Shown piece after piece: positions 32,935-42,700 of a stretch of 42,885 bases of DNA (position 1 is the first letter of the stretch; every line of letters begins with the position of its first letter). The DNA comes from Bacillota bacterium (GTDB lineage: Bacteria; Bacillota; UBA4882; UBA8346): assembly GCA_023392595.1 (NCBI GenBank), contig JAEVYU010000080.1, forward strand, positions 1-42,885, read 5' to 3'. The notes under the pieces were generated by a model. That model saw only the letters and a list, made by a program, of their open reading frames with translations, was not told the DNA's origin and ran no database searches. A program made the position numbers and the translations under genes.

Positions 32935-34124
32935 GTGAAGTTAAGATTCCAATTGGGCCTCAACATCCCGCGTTACATGAACCGGAAAGCTTCAACCTGA
33001 CTTTGGAAGGGGAAATCATTGTTGATGCCGAGGATAAGCTTGGTTATAACCACCGGGGCATTGAAAAGGCTTGTGAGAGCCGGAATTTTATTCAAGATAT
33101 CTATTTAATTGAACGGATTTGCGGTATTTGTTCCCATTCCCATTCCACTTGCTTGGTGCAGGCTGTTGAAGAAATAGCGGCGGTGGAAATTCCGCCGCGG
33201 GCGAAATATATTCGGGCTATTATCGGTGAACTGGAGCGGATTCACAGCCATTTATTATGGTTGGGGGTTGCCGGACATGAAGTCGGTTTTGAGACATTGT
33301 TTATGTATGCTTGGCGTGACCGGGAAATCGTCATGGATATTTTGGCATGGATTTCCGGTAACCGCGTGAACTATGGAATGAATACCATCGGAGGTGTCCG
33401 CCGCGATATCAGTCCGGAAATACTGGAGCAGATTCTTGGCAGCCTCGATACATTAATTGCGCGCACCGAATATTATACCAAAATTGTCACCGACGAGCCT
33501 ACATTCATGGGCAGGCTTCGGGGAGTCGGAAAACTTCCGAAAGAGCTTGCAAGAAGTTTAGGGGCGGTTGGCCCGATGGCCCGGGCTTCGGGTATCGCCC
33601 GAGATGTTCGCCAGGATGATCCTTACGGCGCCTATTCCCAGATTGAATTTAGGATTGTGACCGATGATCATGCGGATGTATTAGGACGCACCATCGTTCG
33701 GGTTAATGAATTGTTGGAAAGCTACCGATTGCTGCGGGTACTGGTGGAAAGCTTGCCGGAGGGACCGATCGTTGTTAAGGTGCCCCGGAAAATTCCCGAA
33801 GGTGAGGCATTATCCCGTTTGGAAGCGCCTCGCGGCGAAGATATTTTGTATTTAAAAACCAATGGGACTGAAATGCCGGAGCGGGTGAAAGTCCGGGCCC
33901 CAACTTTGGCCAACTTGGCTTCAATCCGGGAAATGCTTCGCGGGGCTTATTTGGCTGATTTTCCGATTATTGTCGCCGCGCTCGATCCATGTTTTTCATG
34001 CACCGACCGGATGATTAAAATCGGCGATGGAAAAAAGGATAGTTTAATGAACTGGCAGCAATTAAGGGAATATAGCATTTCCTGGCATAAAAATAGGGGT
34101 TTGGATTTAGGACAAATTAAATAA
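32931..34124 (+). CDS. Group 4 [NiFe]-hydrogenase large (catalytic) subunit, NuoD-like
   Basis: This 397-residue subunit keeps both pairs of nickel ligands that define a hydrogenase: Cys64 and Cys67 in ERICGICSHSHS, and Cys354 and Cys357 in DPCFSCTDR. Complex I NuoD proteins have lost these, so this enzyme should hold a NiFe(CN)2CO centre and make or use H2. The N-terminal HPALHEPESFNLTLEGE and LGYNHRGIEK are normal for the NuoD/EchE family. The mature C-terminus continues about 40 residues past DPCxxC, and a maturation protease gene is in the operon. Maturation factors HypA-F are not in this window. Translation is coupled to the NuoC-like gene. Confidence 0.95.
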   Translation: MSEVKIPIGPQHPALHEPESFNLTLEGEIIVDAEDKLGYNHRGIEKACESRNFIQDIYLIERICGICSHSHSTCLVQAVEEIAAVEIPPRAKYIRAIIGELERIHSHLLWLGVAGHEVGFETLFMYAWRDREIVMDILAWISGNRVNYGMNTIGGVRRDISPEILEQILGSLDTLIARTEYYTKIVTDEPTFMGRLRGVGKLPKELARSLGAVGPMARASGIARDVRQDDPYGAYSQIEFRIVTDDHADVLGRTIVRVNELLESYRLLRVLVESLPEGPIVVKVPRKIPEGEALSRLEAPRGEDILYLKTNGTEMPERVKVRAPTLANLASIREMLRGAYLADFPIIVAALDPCFSCTDRMIKIGDGKKDSLMNWQQLREYSISWHKNRGLDLGQIK

Positions 34125-34173
34125 AGGCAAACCCGATAAAGAATTTACAAAAATTGACTGTGGTGGTGGAGCA

Positions 34174-35118
34174 ATGAGCGTTGAATGGACGTTATTATAC
34201 ATGTTCATCTTCCCGGGATTTTTATTCTTAATGGCTTATGGTATGGTCTGTGAATGGGTTGACCGTAAATTATTCGCCCGTTTTCAAAATCGTGTCGGTC
34301 CACCGTGGTTTCAGCCGGAAGCCGATTTCATCAAACTGCTGTCCAAGGAAGAAATTATTCCGGAAGCAGCTGATAAAGTAATGTTCCGGTTGTTACCGAT
34401 TTTCGCAATCGCGGCAGTATTGACGGCTTTTTTGTATGTGCCGATTTGGAATACGGATGTGCCGTATCCTTTTGAAGGGGATCTGATTGTTGTATTCTAT
34501 TTGCTCACCATACCCACCTTAACATTTTTCTTGGCAGGATGGAATTCAACATCACTTTTTTCAGCCTTGGGATCCGTTCGTAATTTAACCCAATTATTTA
34601 GCTATGAGGTGCCGTTGCTTTTATCTTTGCTCGGCCCCGCTCTTTTGGCAGGGACCTGGAAGATCAGTGGTATCACCGCTTTCTTTTTAGAACGACCGGA
34701 ATTATTGGTAGTAAATGTCATTGGATTTCTCGTTGCATTAGTTGCGGTTCAGGGAAAATTGGAACGGGTGCCTTTTGATATTCCGGAAGCTGAAACGGAA
34801 ATTGTGGCGGGAAGTTTTACGGAATTCGGCGGCAGGTTATTGGGTTTATTCCGTTTGGCGACAGATTTGGAATTAGTGGTGGTATCAGCTTTGTTGTCTG
34901 CGGTTTTCCTGGGAGGTTCCTTTGGACTTCATCCGGTATTGGGATTTATAGTATTTATCGTTAAAACGTTATTGATTGTTTGCATTTTAACGGTGTTTAA
35001 AACGGTAATGGCCAGGGTACGTATGGAACAGATGATGAAATTTAGTTGGAAATACCTTGCTCCCATCGCTTTGGTGCAACTTTTGATTAATATTATTGTG
35101 AAAGCGTATTTGATATAA
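34174..35118 (+). CDS. Hydrogenase membrane anchor subunit, NuoH-like
   Basis: The 314-residue membrane protein has about eight helices. It carries the NuoH/EchB/HycD signature: CEWVDRKLFARFQNRVGPPWFQPEADFIKLLSKEE near the start and ERVPFDIPEAETEIVAG in the middle. This subunit joins the soluble hydrogenase arm to the pump modules, and its acidic residues feed the proton path. The ATG follows GGTGGAG. It lies 49 bases after the large-subunit stop, a wider gap than elsewhere in the operon. Confidence 0.93.
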   Translation: MSVEWTLLYMFIFPGFLFLMAYGMVCEWVDRKLFARFQNRVGPPWFQPEADFIKLLSKEEIIPEAADKVMFRLLPIFAIAAVLTAFLYVPIWNTDVPYPFEGDLIVVFYLLTIPTLTFFLAGWNSTSLFSALGSVRNLTQLFSYEVPLLLSLLGPALLAGTWKISGITAFFLERPELLVVNVIGFLVALVAVQGKLERVPFDIPEAETEIVAGSFTEFGGRLLGLFRLATDLELVVVSALLSAVFLGGSFGLHPVLGFIVFIVKTLLIVCILTVFKTVMARVRMEQMMKFSWKYLAPIALVQLLINIIVKAYLI

Positions 35119-35186
35119 ATGGGAGAATGGATTTCCGATCCCTTGAATCTCCCGCTTTTGATAAACATTGAATGAGGTGTTTTTAA

Positions 35187-35540
35187 ATGAAACATCCAGG
35201 TAAGATTTTTCCGGAAGTATTTTCTAATTTAACAAAACCTGTTGCAACAATAAAATATCCCCATGAAAAAGCTAAGGTTCCGGAAAATTTCCGTGGCAAA
35301 ATTAGCTTTAACGCTAAAAATTGTATCGGCTGTAAAATGTGTATGCGGGATTGCCCTGCCAAAGCCATTACAATTGAAAAGGTCGGTGAGGAGAAAGTCT
35401 TCAGGGCCAGGTTTGCGTTGGATAATTGTATTTTTTGTGCCCAGTGTGTTGACTCTTGTCCCCGGAAAGCTTTAAGCTCAACACCTGAATTTGAACTGGC
35501 TCAATATGATAAGGCTAAGTTAACGGAGACTCAGGAATAA
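35187..35540 (+). CDS. Hydrogenase ferredoxin-like subunit, NuoI/EchF-like
   Basis: This 117-residue protein has two [4Fe-4S] motifs: Cys46, 49, 52 and 56 (CIGCKMCMRDCP) and Cys81, 84, 87 and 91 (CIFCAQCVDSCP). It should accept electrons from reduced ferredoxin and pass them to the small subunit. There are no NuoE, NuoF or NuoG genes for NADH or formate oxidation, so ferredoxin is the likely donor, by inference. GAGGTG precedes the ATG. The stop overlaps the protease start by one base. Confidence 0.93.
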   Translation: MKHPGKIFPEVFSNLTKPVATIKYPHEKAKVPENFRGKISFNAKNCIGCKMCMRDCPAKAITIEKVGEEKVFRARFALDNCIFCAQCVDSCPRKALSSTPEFELAQYDKAKLTETQE

Positions 35541-36025
35541 TGGAAGTTATCAATGAGTTTTTGAATCGGCTTCGGGATAGCAAGAAAATTGCTTTTTTAG
35601 GAGTGGGGTCTCCCTTGCGGGCCGATGATTCTATCGGCCTCTATATTGTAAGCGAGTTTGAAAATCAACTCCAAAAGAATCCCAACCGGGAATGTCTTTT
35701 TTTCCTTGGTGAATCGGCTCCGGAGAATTTTTCAGGCGCGATTCGTTCTGAGGCTCCATCGCATGTGGTCATTGTCGATGCGGCTGAAATGGGTAAGGAA
35801 CCCGGCTCTTTTACTTTAATCGAACCCGAACAGATTGAAGGGGTAGGTTTTTCTACCCATATGTTGCCTTTGAAGATTTTGATTGATTATTTAAAGCAAA
35901 CTATCGCCTGCCAGGTCATTATAGTGGGCGTACAGCCGAAGTTATTGGAATTTGGCTATCCGGTAACCGCTGAAGTAAAAAATGCCGCAGATTGCTTCAT
36001 TCGCGAAGTTTGTGATCAATTATAA
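35540..36025 (+). CDS. Hydrogenase maturation protease (HycI/HybD family)
   Basis: This 161-residue endopeptidase trims the C-terminus of the large subunit after nickel insertion. Family marks are LGVGSPLRADDSIGLYI (with the metal-sensing Asp), VIVDAAEMG (second Asp) and STHMLPLKIL (His). ESAPENFSG in the middle is the HycI-type loop. It starts one base before the end of the ferredoxin subunit and closes the operon. Its presence supports true nickel processing in the NuoD-like subunit. Confidence 0.93.
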   Translation: MEVINEFLNRLRDSKKIAFLGVGSPLRADDSIGLYIVSEFENQLQKNPNRECLFFLGESAPENFSGAIRSEAPSHVVIVDAAEMGKEPGSFTLIEPEQIEGVGFSTHMLPLKILIDYLKQTIACQVIIVGVQPKLLEFGYPVTAEVKNAADCFIREVCDQL

Positions 36026-36051
36026 GTTGCTCAATATTAATTTTTAAAAAG

Positions 36052-36074
36052 ACAACCCCAAAGGTTGTTTTTTT
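36052..36074 (+). terminator. Terminator of the hydrogenase operon
   Basis: ACAACC (36052-36057) and GGTTGT (36063-36068) form a short stem followed by a run of seven T, 26 bases after the protease stop. The stem is weak, so some read-through to rex is possible. Confidence 0.65.
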
Positions 36075-36130
36075 ATGGTATATCGATGGAACTCCTCAGT
36101 AATTTTTAGGAAAAAAGGAAGCGTGGTGAA

Positions 36131-36150
36131 CAAAGATTTCAAAATCTTTG
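36131..36150. promoter_or_regulatory. Perfect 20-bp palindrome upstream of rex
   Basis: CAAAGATTT-CA-AAATCTTTG has 9-base arms and a 2-base centre, 121 bases before the rex start. It does not match the known Rex operator (TTGTNAA-N4-TTNACAA) closely. It could be an operator for another regulator or a variant Rex site. Confidence 0.4.
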
Positions 36151-36270
36151 GATGTCCATATTATCCAGGGAGTATTGAGTTAAGAAGGAAACCGACGAAT
36201 TTTAGAGGGAAATATTTTTTCATGGCGAAAGTTACGAAGAACAGGAATATAGTAAAAAGGGGAAAGCGCA

Positions 36271-36894
36271 ATGGCCCAGCGTAAAGTGCCTGATGTTGTT
36301 ATACGGAGATTGCCGCTATATTTAAGAGTGTTAGAGATCCTTGATCCGGAAGAGGCTCCCATTATTTCTTCCGAACAATTAGCGAAGATTATCGGTACGT
36401 CATCAGGGCAAGTTCGCAAGGATTTATCTTATTTCGGAGTATTCGGCAAGCAAGGCGTAGGCTATCAAACCAGTTCATTAGGGGCTGAATTACGGCGAAT
36501 TTTAAAACTCGATCAGGAAATCCGGGTGGGACTCATTGGAGCCGGTAATCTAGGCGCCGCTTTGGTGCGCTATCACCAAAAAAACCGGGTTCATCAACCC
36601 CTTGAGATCGTAGCTCTTTTTGATGTTGATGAGAAAAAAATCGGCCGCAAAATCGCGGATGTGGAAGTTTATCCAATCGACCAATTAGCCAATGTCATTG
36701 GTGAGTCGGAAATAAAAATGATGATCTTAACCTTTCCTGCTGAAAATGTGCAGCATATCGTGGATGTTTGCGTTGAAAGCGGGGTTAAATCTTTTCTAAA
36801 CTTCGTTCCGGCCTCAGTGAAAGTCCCGGATGGCGTCAAATTAAGGACTTCGGATGTAACGCTCGAATTACAGAGTTTGGCTTATTATACGTGA
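36271..36894 (+). CDS. rex: Redox-sensing transcriptional repressor Rex
   Basis: This 207-residue protein has the full Rex layout: an N-terminal winged helix (RLPLYLRVL, SSGQVRKDLSYFGVFGKQGVGY) and a Rossmann domain with GAGNLG at 90-95. FVPASVKVPDGV and a C-terminal swapped helix complete it. Rex senses the NADH/NAD+ ratio and represses fermentation and hydrogen genes when NAD+ is high. AAAAGGGGAAAG precedes the ATG. It stands directly downstream of the hydrogenase operon, making that operon a plausible target, although no clear Rex box is seen there. recD2 starts 13 bases after its stop, so they are likely cotranscribed. Confidence 0.97.
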   Translation: MAQRKVPDVVIRRLPLYLRVLEILDPEEAPIISSEQLAKIIGTSSGQVRKDLSYFGVFGKQGVGYQTSSLGAELRRILKLDQEIRVGLIGAGNLGAALVRYHQKNRVHQPLEIVALFDVDEKKIGRKIADVEVYPIDQLANVIGESEIKMMILTFPAENVQHIVDVCVESGVKSFLNFVPASVKVPDGVKLRTSDVTLELQSLAYYT

Positions 36895-36907
36895 TGGCGG
36901 GGGTCAC

Positions 36908-39079
36908 ATGACGGAACTGGAAGGGACTATTGACAGGATAACTTATTATAATGAAGATACCTATTATACCGTAGCCAAACTCAAGTTGAAATCGGGGAAT
37001 CTGGTCACGGTAGTCGGAAATCTGCCTCCCTTATATTTGGGAGAGGTTTTGGCCGTCAAAGGCGAATGGGTAGAACATAAGGAATTCGGTGAACAGTTTT
37101 CGGTGGCTGAATGGCAAAGCCGCGAGCCCTCATCTATAACCGGAATCGAACGTTTTTTAGGCAGCGGTTTACTAAAAGGGATTGGTCCGGCAACCGCCAA
37201 AAAGATAGTCAAGGAATTTGGTAAACAAACATTGGCCATTATTGAACTGATGCCCGAAAAGTTGACCCAAATTCCCGGCATCAGTCAGGCCAAAGCGGAA
37301 CGGATTGCTGCGAGCCTTAAAGAACATGCTGAGATTCAGCAGATCATGGTTTTTCTGCAAGGGGTGGGAATCAGTCCCGGTTATGCATTAAAAATTTATC
37401 ATACGTACCAGAGCGAGGCCGTCAAGGTTGTTAAAGAAAATCCATACCGTTTAGCCGATGAGGTCCATGGGATTGGTTTTAAAATTGCCGACCAAATCGC
37501 TCAAAAAATGGGTATTCAGAAAGATTCCCCCTATCGTTTGCGGGCGGGAGTTCGTTATTTGCTGGGTGAAAACTGTACCGAAGGGCATCTCTATGCCCTG
37601 GAAAGCGAGTTTATGGCTCTGGCCGTGAAAGAGTTGGAAAGCAATGAATTGCAATTGGCCGGTGTCGTTGAAGATTTAATCGTTAAGAAAGAATTGTACC
37701 GGGAGAGTCTGGATAAGGTGAATATCCTTTATCTGGCACCTTTTTATTATAGCGAAGTCGGTGTGGTCGCCCAAATAAAAAATATCATGGATGTGGGTTT
37801 GCCTCCCATTATTCTCGATGTGGAAGATCTGCTCGACCAGTATTCCGTTAAAAATAATATTAGTTTGGCTTCCCAACAAAAAGAAGCGGCCCAAAAGGCT
37901 TTGGAAAACGGGATGTTGGTGATAACCGGCGGCCCGGGTACCGGGAAGACCACGATTATTAAAGCGATTTTATATCTGTTGAAGCAAGCGAAGCTTAATG
38001 TGATGCTGGCAGCGCCTACCGGAAGGGCGGCTAAACGTCTTAGTGAAGCTACCGGCGAAACGGCGAAAACGATTCACCGGTTACTGGGTTATGGCGCCGA
38101 GGTATTTGAAGGCAGCCGTTTTCAGTATAACGAGGATGAGCCGTTGGAAACGGATGTGTTAATCGTTGACGAATTCTCGATGGTCGACTTAATGTTGTTT
38201 TATAATTTGTTGAAGGCGATTAGGCCGGGAATCCGGTTGATTATGGTGGGTGATGTTGATCAATTGCCTTCTGTCGGACCGGGAACGGTTCTGCAGGACT
38301 TAATCGAATGTGGACGTATCCCGGTGGTTCGTTTGAATGTGATTTTCAGGCAAGCGCAGCAAAGTTTGATTGTTTCCAATGCCCATAAAATAAACCAGGG
38401 AGAATTTCCGGTCCTGACGATGGATAATGACTTTTTTTTCATTGAGGATAATGACCCGGACCATATCGCGGCTACTATCCCGGAGTTGGTAAAATCGAGG
38501 ATTCCGGGATATTTGAAATGTGACCCGGTGGAGGATATTCAGATTCTTACCCCGATGCGCCGGACCGTGACCGGTATAGAGAATTTGAATCTGGTTTTAC
38601 AGGAAGCCTTGAATCCTTCTACTTCAGAGTGTTCCGAATTGAAATCCGGCAAACTTACTTTCCGGGTGGGCGATAAAGTAATGCAACTGAAGAACGACTA
38701 TCAAAAAGGGGTATTTAACGGGGATATCGGACGGATCCGTGAGATTGACCCGGAGGACCGCCGGATGGTGGTTGGATATCCGGAGCTGGAAGGGGAGCGA
38801 AAGGTCCCGTATGAATCGGAGGAACTTGACCAACTGGTGCTTTCTTATGCGATATCGGTTCATAAAAGCCAGGGTAATGAATATCCGGTAGTGATCATGC
38901 CGGTGACGACCCAACATTTTATGATGTTGCAACGCAATCTGTTATATACCGCCGTAACCCGGGCCAAAAAGATGGCGGTGTTGATCGGCTCCAAAAAAGC
39001 GATTGCCATTGCGGTGAAGAACAATAAGATTGTGGAGCGGCATTCGCTGCTCCGGGAGAGGATCAAGAGAGCGGTATGA
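36908..39079 (+). CDS. recD2: RecD-like DNA helicase, RecD2 (no RecBC partner)
   Basis: At 723 residues it has the RecD2 length. The N-terminal extension holds an OB-like start (LEGTIDRITYYNEDTYYTVAKL) and tandem helix-hairpin-helix units (GLLKGIGPATAKKIVKEFG and PGISQAKAERI). The SF1B motor follows, with Walker A GGPGTGKTT at about 340-348, DEFSMVD as motif II, GDVDQLPSVGPG as motif III, and the C-terminal AISVHKSQGNEYP and YTAVTRAK. It unwinds DNA 5' to 3' in repair and replication. The ATG follows GGGGGTC. Pairing with rex is positional and has no obvious functional link. Confidence 0.97.
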   Translation: MTELEGTIDRITYYNEDTYYTVAKLKLKSGNLVTVVGNLPPLYLGEVLAVKGEWVEHKEFGEQFSVAEWQSREPSSITGIERFLGSGLLKGIGPATAKKIVKEFGKQTLAIIELMPEKLTQIPGISQAKAERIAASLKEHAEIQQIMVFLQGVGISPGYALKIYHTYQSEAVKVVKENPYRLADEVHGIGFKIADQIAQKMGIQKDSPYRLRAGVRYLLGENCTEGHLYALESEFMALAVKELESNELQLAGVVEDLIVKKELYRESLDKVNILYLAPFYYSEVGVVAQIKNIMDVGLPPIILDVEDLLDQYSVKNNISLASQQKEAAQKALENGMLVITGGPGTGKTTIIKAILYLLKQAKLNVMLAAPTGRAAKRLSEATGETAKTIHRLLGYGAEVFEGSRFQYNEDEPLETDVLIVDEFSMVDLMLFYNLLKAIRPGIRLIMVGDVDQLPSVGPGTVLQDLIECGRIPVVRLNVIFRQAQQSLIVSNAHKINQGEFPVLTMDNDFFFIEDNDPDHIAATIPELVKSRIPGYLKCDPVEDIQILTPMRRTVTGIENLNLVLQEALNPSTSECSELKSGKLTFRVGDKVMQLKNDYQKGVFNGDIGRIREIDPEDRRMVVGYPELEGERKVPYESEELDQLVLSYAISVHKSQGNEYPVVIMPVTTQHFMMLQRNLLYTAVTRAKKMAVLIGSKKAIAIAVKNNKIVERHSLLRERIKRAV

Positions 39080-39104
39080 CTGGGATAGAATTTAACCCAT
39101 ATTG

Positions 39105-39145
39105 ATAAAAGAGCGACGGATACGATACGCTCTTTTATTTTTTAT
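39105..39145 (+). terminator. Rho-independent terminator of rex-recD2
   Basis: ATAAAAGAGCG (39105-39115) pairs with CGCTCTTTTAT (39128-39138), followed by TTTTTTATTT. It lies 26 bases after the recD2 stop. Confidence 0.9.
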
Positions 39146-39214
39146 TTAGCGGATAGGTTCTTTAGAATTTAGCTACTTAGAAAATACTTTTAACCCAGAT
39201 TCTAAGTCGAACAG

Positions 39215-39265
39215 CCACCCCAGCGGAATTTTCATCCCATCGTTGTCCCAGCAAAGCTGGGGTGG
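39215..39265. repeat. 10-bp perfect inverted repeat
   Basis: CCACCCCAGC (39215-39224) and GCTGGGGTGG (39256-39265) face each other across 31 bases that contain CCCAGCAAAG as a further partial repeat. No T-run follows. It may be a remnant of a repetitive element. Confidence 0.5.
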
Positions 39266-39608
39266 ATGACTATCTTGAACTTGATATTCACCTTGACCAA
39301 CCGGAATACCTGGATTGTCAAGACCGGGGATAGAGAGTGCGGGCTGACAGAGTGTTCGACAGGCGTAAGTGTGCTACAGCGAGGAATACAAGCGGAGGGA
39401 TTATGTGGCGCGTTGGCTTATGAATTCGGGCAATACCTAAAGATGAACACTTTGTTAATTGTCTTACTTAGACGTTTCATAAAATCTTTTATAAATTTTT
39501 TGGTCTTTTGAAAGGAAAATAAAAGAATTTAGAGAATAAACCCAAAAAGAAGTTTTAGGAAGTGTCTGATTGAAATCTTTTTGGCAAAAAAATTATTTAT
39601 TTACAATG

Positions 39609-39636
39609 AACCCAGCCGGAAAACGGCTGGGTTTTA
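39609..39636 (+). terminator. Strong hairpin before the surface protein gene
   Basis: AACCCAGCCG (39609-39618) and CGGCTGGGTT (39624-39633) form a perfect stem with a GAAAA loop, followed by only four T before A-rich DNA. It could end an upstream transcript or act in the leader of the next gene, which starts 67 bases later. Confidence 0.6.
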
Positions 39637-39702
39637 AATTTGCATTCGACAAAAATCAGTGAATTTCGACAATGATAAATGATTGTAAAGAAGGGAAATT
39701 TT

Positions 39703-42700
39703 ATGACAAAGATATCGGTAATTAGAAAAATCCTCTTGCTAACTTGCTTTATGGGGATAGCCGCAAGTATTCTGCTTATTAAAATGCCAGTTGTCATGGC
39801 AACCGGCCCCATATCGTATCAGTATAGTTATGGTGGCCAAGATAATACTTATACCAATTACTTTCCTCTAAATTCAATAAACCAATTCATCACTTATCCA
39901 TATCCAATTTATATTTTTTGGCAAATTACCATCGGTACCGACTTAATGGATACTTGTACAGAACCTCAGTTTCAAATTCAATATTATTCCAATGGAGCAG
40001 TGGGCCCGTCTGCTATCGCTCCACAAGCTTTTCACAATGACACTCGAAACGGTCATTTTTTACTTCCAGCCAATACTGGTATTTGTGTTACAGTATTTAC
40101 AGGGCACTGGAAACATAAATACTGGCATCATGGGAGTAATCATACAAGAAGAGGAGGCTTTGATTGCTCCTATACAATTATATATCAACCAGATGAAGTC
40201 GCTCCAGACGCACCATCAAAACCAGAAGTTATTGATGATGGAACGATATATAAAACAGGCGATAAAATATATACACGGTACAATCCTACTTTAAAATTTA
40301 CCGCTACAGATCATGGATCAATATATAGCAATTGTGAGACGATTAGCGGTATCAAAGATTATCTGTTATTTATCAACGGGCTTCAACAAGAAAAGTCCTT
40401 TACTTCCCCTTGCACCTTATCACTTCCGGAGGGAGAAAATGATATTCGTGTCAAAGCTCGCGATATAGCGGGTAATATCAGCCCCATAAGTGAGGAATTG
40501 GCACTTTTTGTAGACCAAACCATTCCAACAACGCCGGGGCAACCCTATATCAAAGATCATAAAAACGACAACTATGTTTCATCCACCAATCTAACTTGGA
40601 CGTGGGATCAATCGAATGATGTTGCTCCGGGGAGCGGTCTAAAGGGATATCAGGCATATATCGCTAAAGCAGACGGCACGGTTGTTGCTGATTGGGTTAA
40701 TGTAACGACAAACAGCTATAGCTATACGGTCGAAGATGGAACAAGTTATACCTGCAAAGTCAGAGCTATTGATAATGTAGGAAATCAAAGCTATGAATCC
40801 CAAGCCAATAGGATATCGGTTGACCTTTCAGCACCGGAGGTAGCTTTAAAGCAATATCCAATCCATCAAAACGGCAAAAACCTAATCTTGGGGTGGAATG
40901 CCGTGATGGATAATGGCGTTGGCTTGGATAAATACCAAGTAGTTTTGACGGGGAGTGTTGCTGACCCGGATAATGCTCAAGCCAATATCATCGAGAAAAA
41001 TACTACTTCTAATACAAAGTATACTTTTGTTACGCCCATCAATTCACAAAAGAAATACTATGCCTGGGTTCGGGCAATCGACAGACTCGGCAATAAAGGA
41101 AGCTGGCAACATAGCGGCCCATTTCCTAATTATACAATTGAAGGTCCGGCTGATGAATCCTACATAGGATCTACAGTAAAATTGGGGATTACCTCCGATG
41201 ATGGCACGCCACTTAGATTCAGGGTAGGATATACGGCGTCCGGTACTCAATACAGCCCGTTTGATATAAATTTTGTAACTCTTAGTAGCTTAAGTGAGGG
41301 CAAATATCAATGGTGGCTTGAAATTTATGAGGGCGACGATACTGAACCTCAGCTCACCAATGATTGCTCGTTTACAGTTGATAATACGGATCCGCCGCAA
41401 GGAAGCAATTCATTTCGGATTCAATCGTTATCCGGTAGTACGGTTTATGATAATGGCAATAATCCAACCAATACCCTTCAAGTCAAATTATCCGACATTA
41501 CTTTATACGATGCCGGATCAGGAATTAAAGAGCTTTACTTTTGGAATGGTGATAGGACCACTCCGCCGTCTGATGCTATCCACAAAATTATTAATGAAAA
41601 CGGGCCTGACAAAAATTCCTGGAAACTTACGGAAGATATTAATTGGAGTTTGCCGACTGGAGATGGCCAAAAGACCGTCACCATGGAAGTGGTCGACAAT
41701 GCCGGGAATAGCACTTTAGTTACCTATCAAGTACTGCTGGACACCACACTTCCGGCGGCACCCGATCAGAGCCAACTAAGCCATACCACCAACGTCAGCC
41801 AGATCACCTTTAACTGGCAAGCGGATAATACCAATGGGGATGTCGCCAAATTCCAAGGCCAATATACCTTGCCCGACGGAACCATTCAAAACTACACCGT
41901 CACCCCGGTCAATAACGGTACAGCGGCAACTGGGACTTTAACAGTAAAAGTTGGCAGCTACGGGCCAAATTTACCTTTGATATTAACCATCTCATCGGTG
42001 GATAAAGCCGGCAACCAAACATTACCGGTTAATTATACCGCATACACCAAAGCCGCTCTGGGCAGCCTGCAAAACCTGGACGGAGGATATGATAGCTCAT
42101 CACAACAATTTTATCTCAGCTGGCAGGTATCGGACACAGTTAATACCGGAACCGTTCAATATATCCTGGAATACGGCACCCAGGATACCAATACCAGCAC
42201 ATTCACCGTCTTAGCCACTCTTTCGTTCCTATCCGGTGAATTTACCCATAGCGGGTTGGTTGCTCATGGCAGCTACTCTTACCGTTTAGTCGCCTTAAAT
42301 CGTTCCGGCGACCGTACCGAAGGATCCATCTCTACCCGGCAGGTTCCGAATACTCCGGCAACAGTGGCGGAACTAAAATCCCCGCTTAGCTTTGCCCAGG
42401 GCAAAGTAGCCTTTACATTTACACCCTCTACCGATGTGGATGGCGATAACATTCTATATAATCTATACCTTAAGGCTGTCGGCGATAAAGAATATCAGGA
42501 ATATCTCAACGTTACCAGCGGGTATGTAATCGACGGACTCATCCATGGCCAGACCTACAACTGGTACATCGAAGCCTATGATGGATACAATACCACCAAA
42601 AATGGAATTCCCGGGACTTTTACCGTCGATACCGTAGTCCCGGCCTTGAACGTGGAGGCGGCCCGTTATACCTATACCAATCAAAACCAATTAGCCATCA

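Larger units (their letters stand above)
39080..39702. other. Non-coding stretch between recD2 and the surface protein gene
   Basis: After the recD2 terminator comes AT-rich DNA, a 10-bp inverted repeat (39215-39265), then a GC-richer island (about 39310-39440) with several short possible stems such as TGTCA/TGACA near 39318-39351. It ends in AT-rich DNA with a terminator-like hairpin at 39609. An 81-codon frame at 39266-39511 lacks a ribosome binding site and any known motif. The island could be a structured RNA or a relic of mobile DNA; I cannot tell which. Confidence 0.45.

Noticed and set aside
26048..35540. Annotation of the operon as respiratory complex I (nuo)
   Set aside because: The large subunit keeps both CxxC nickel-binding pairs, a hydrogenase maturation protease is in the operon, and NuoE, F and G are absent.
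36075..36284. 69-codon frame before rex
   Set aside because: It begins right after a terminator T-run, has no binding site, spans the palindrome and overlaps the rex start.
39266..39511. 81-codon frame after recD2
   Set aside because: It has no ribosome binding site and no known motif, and it overlaps a GC-rich, hairpin-prone segment.
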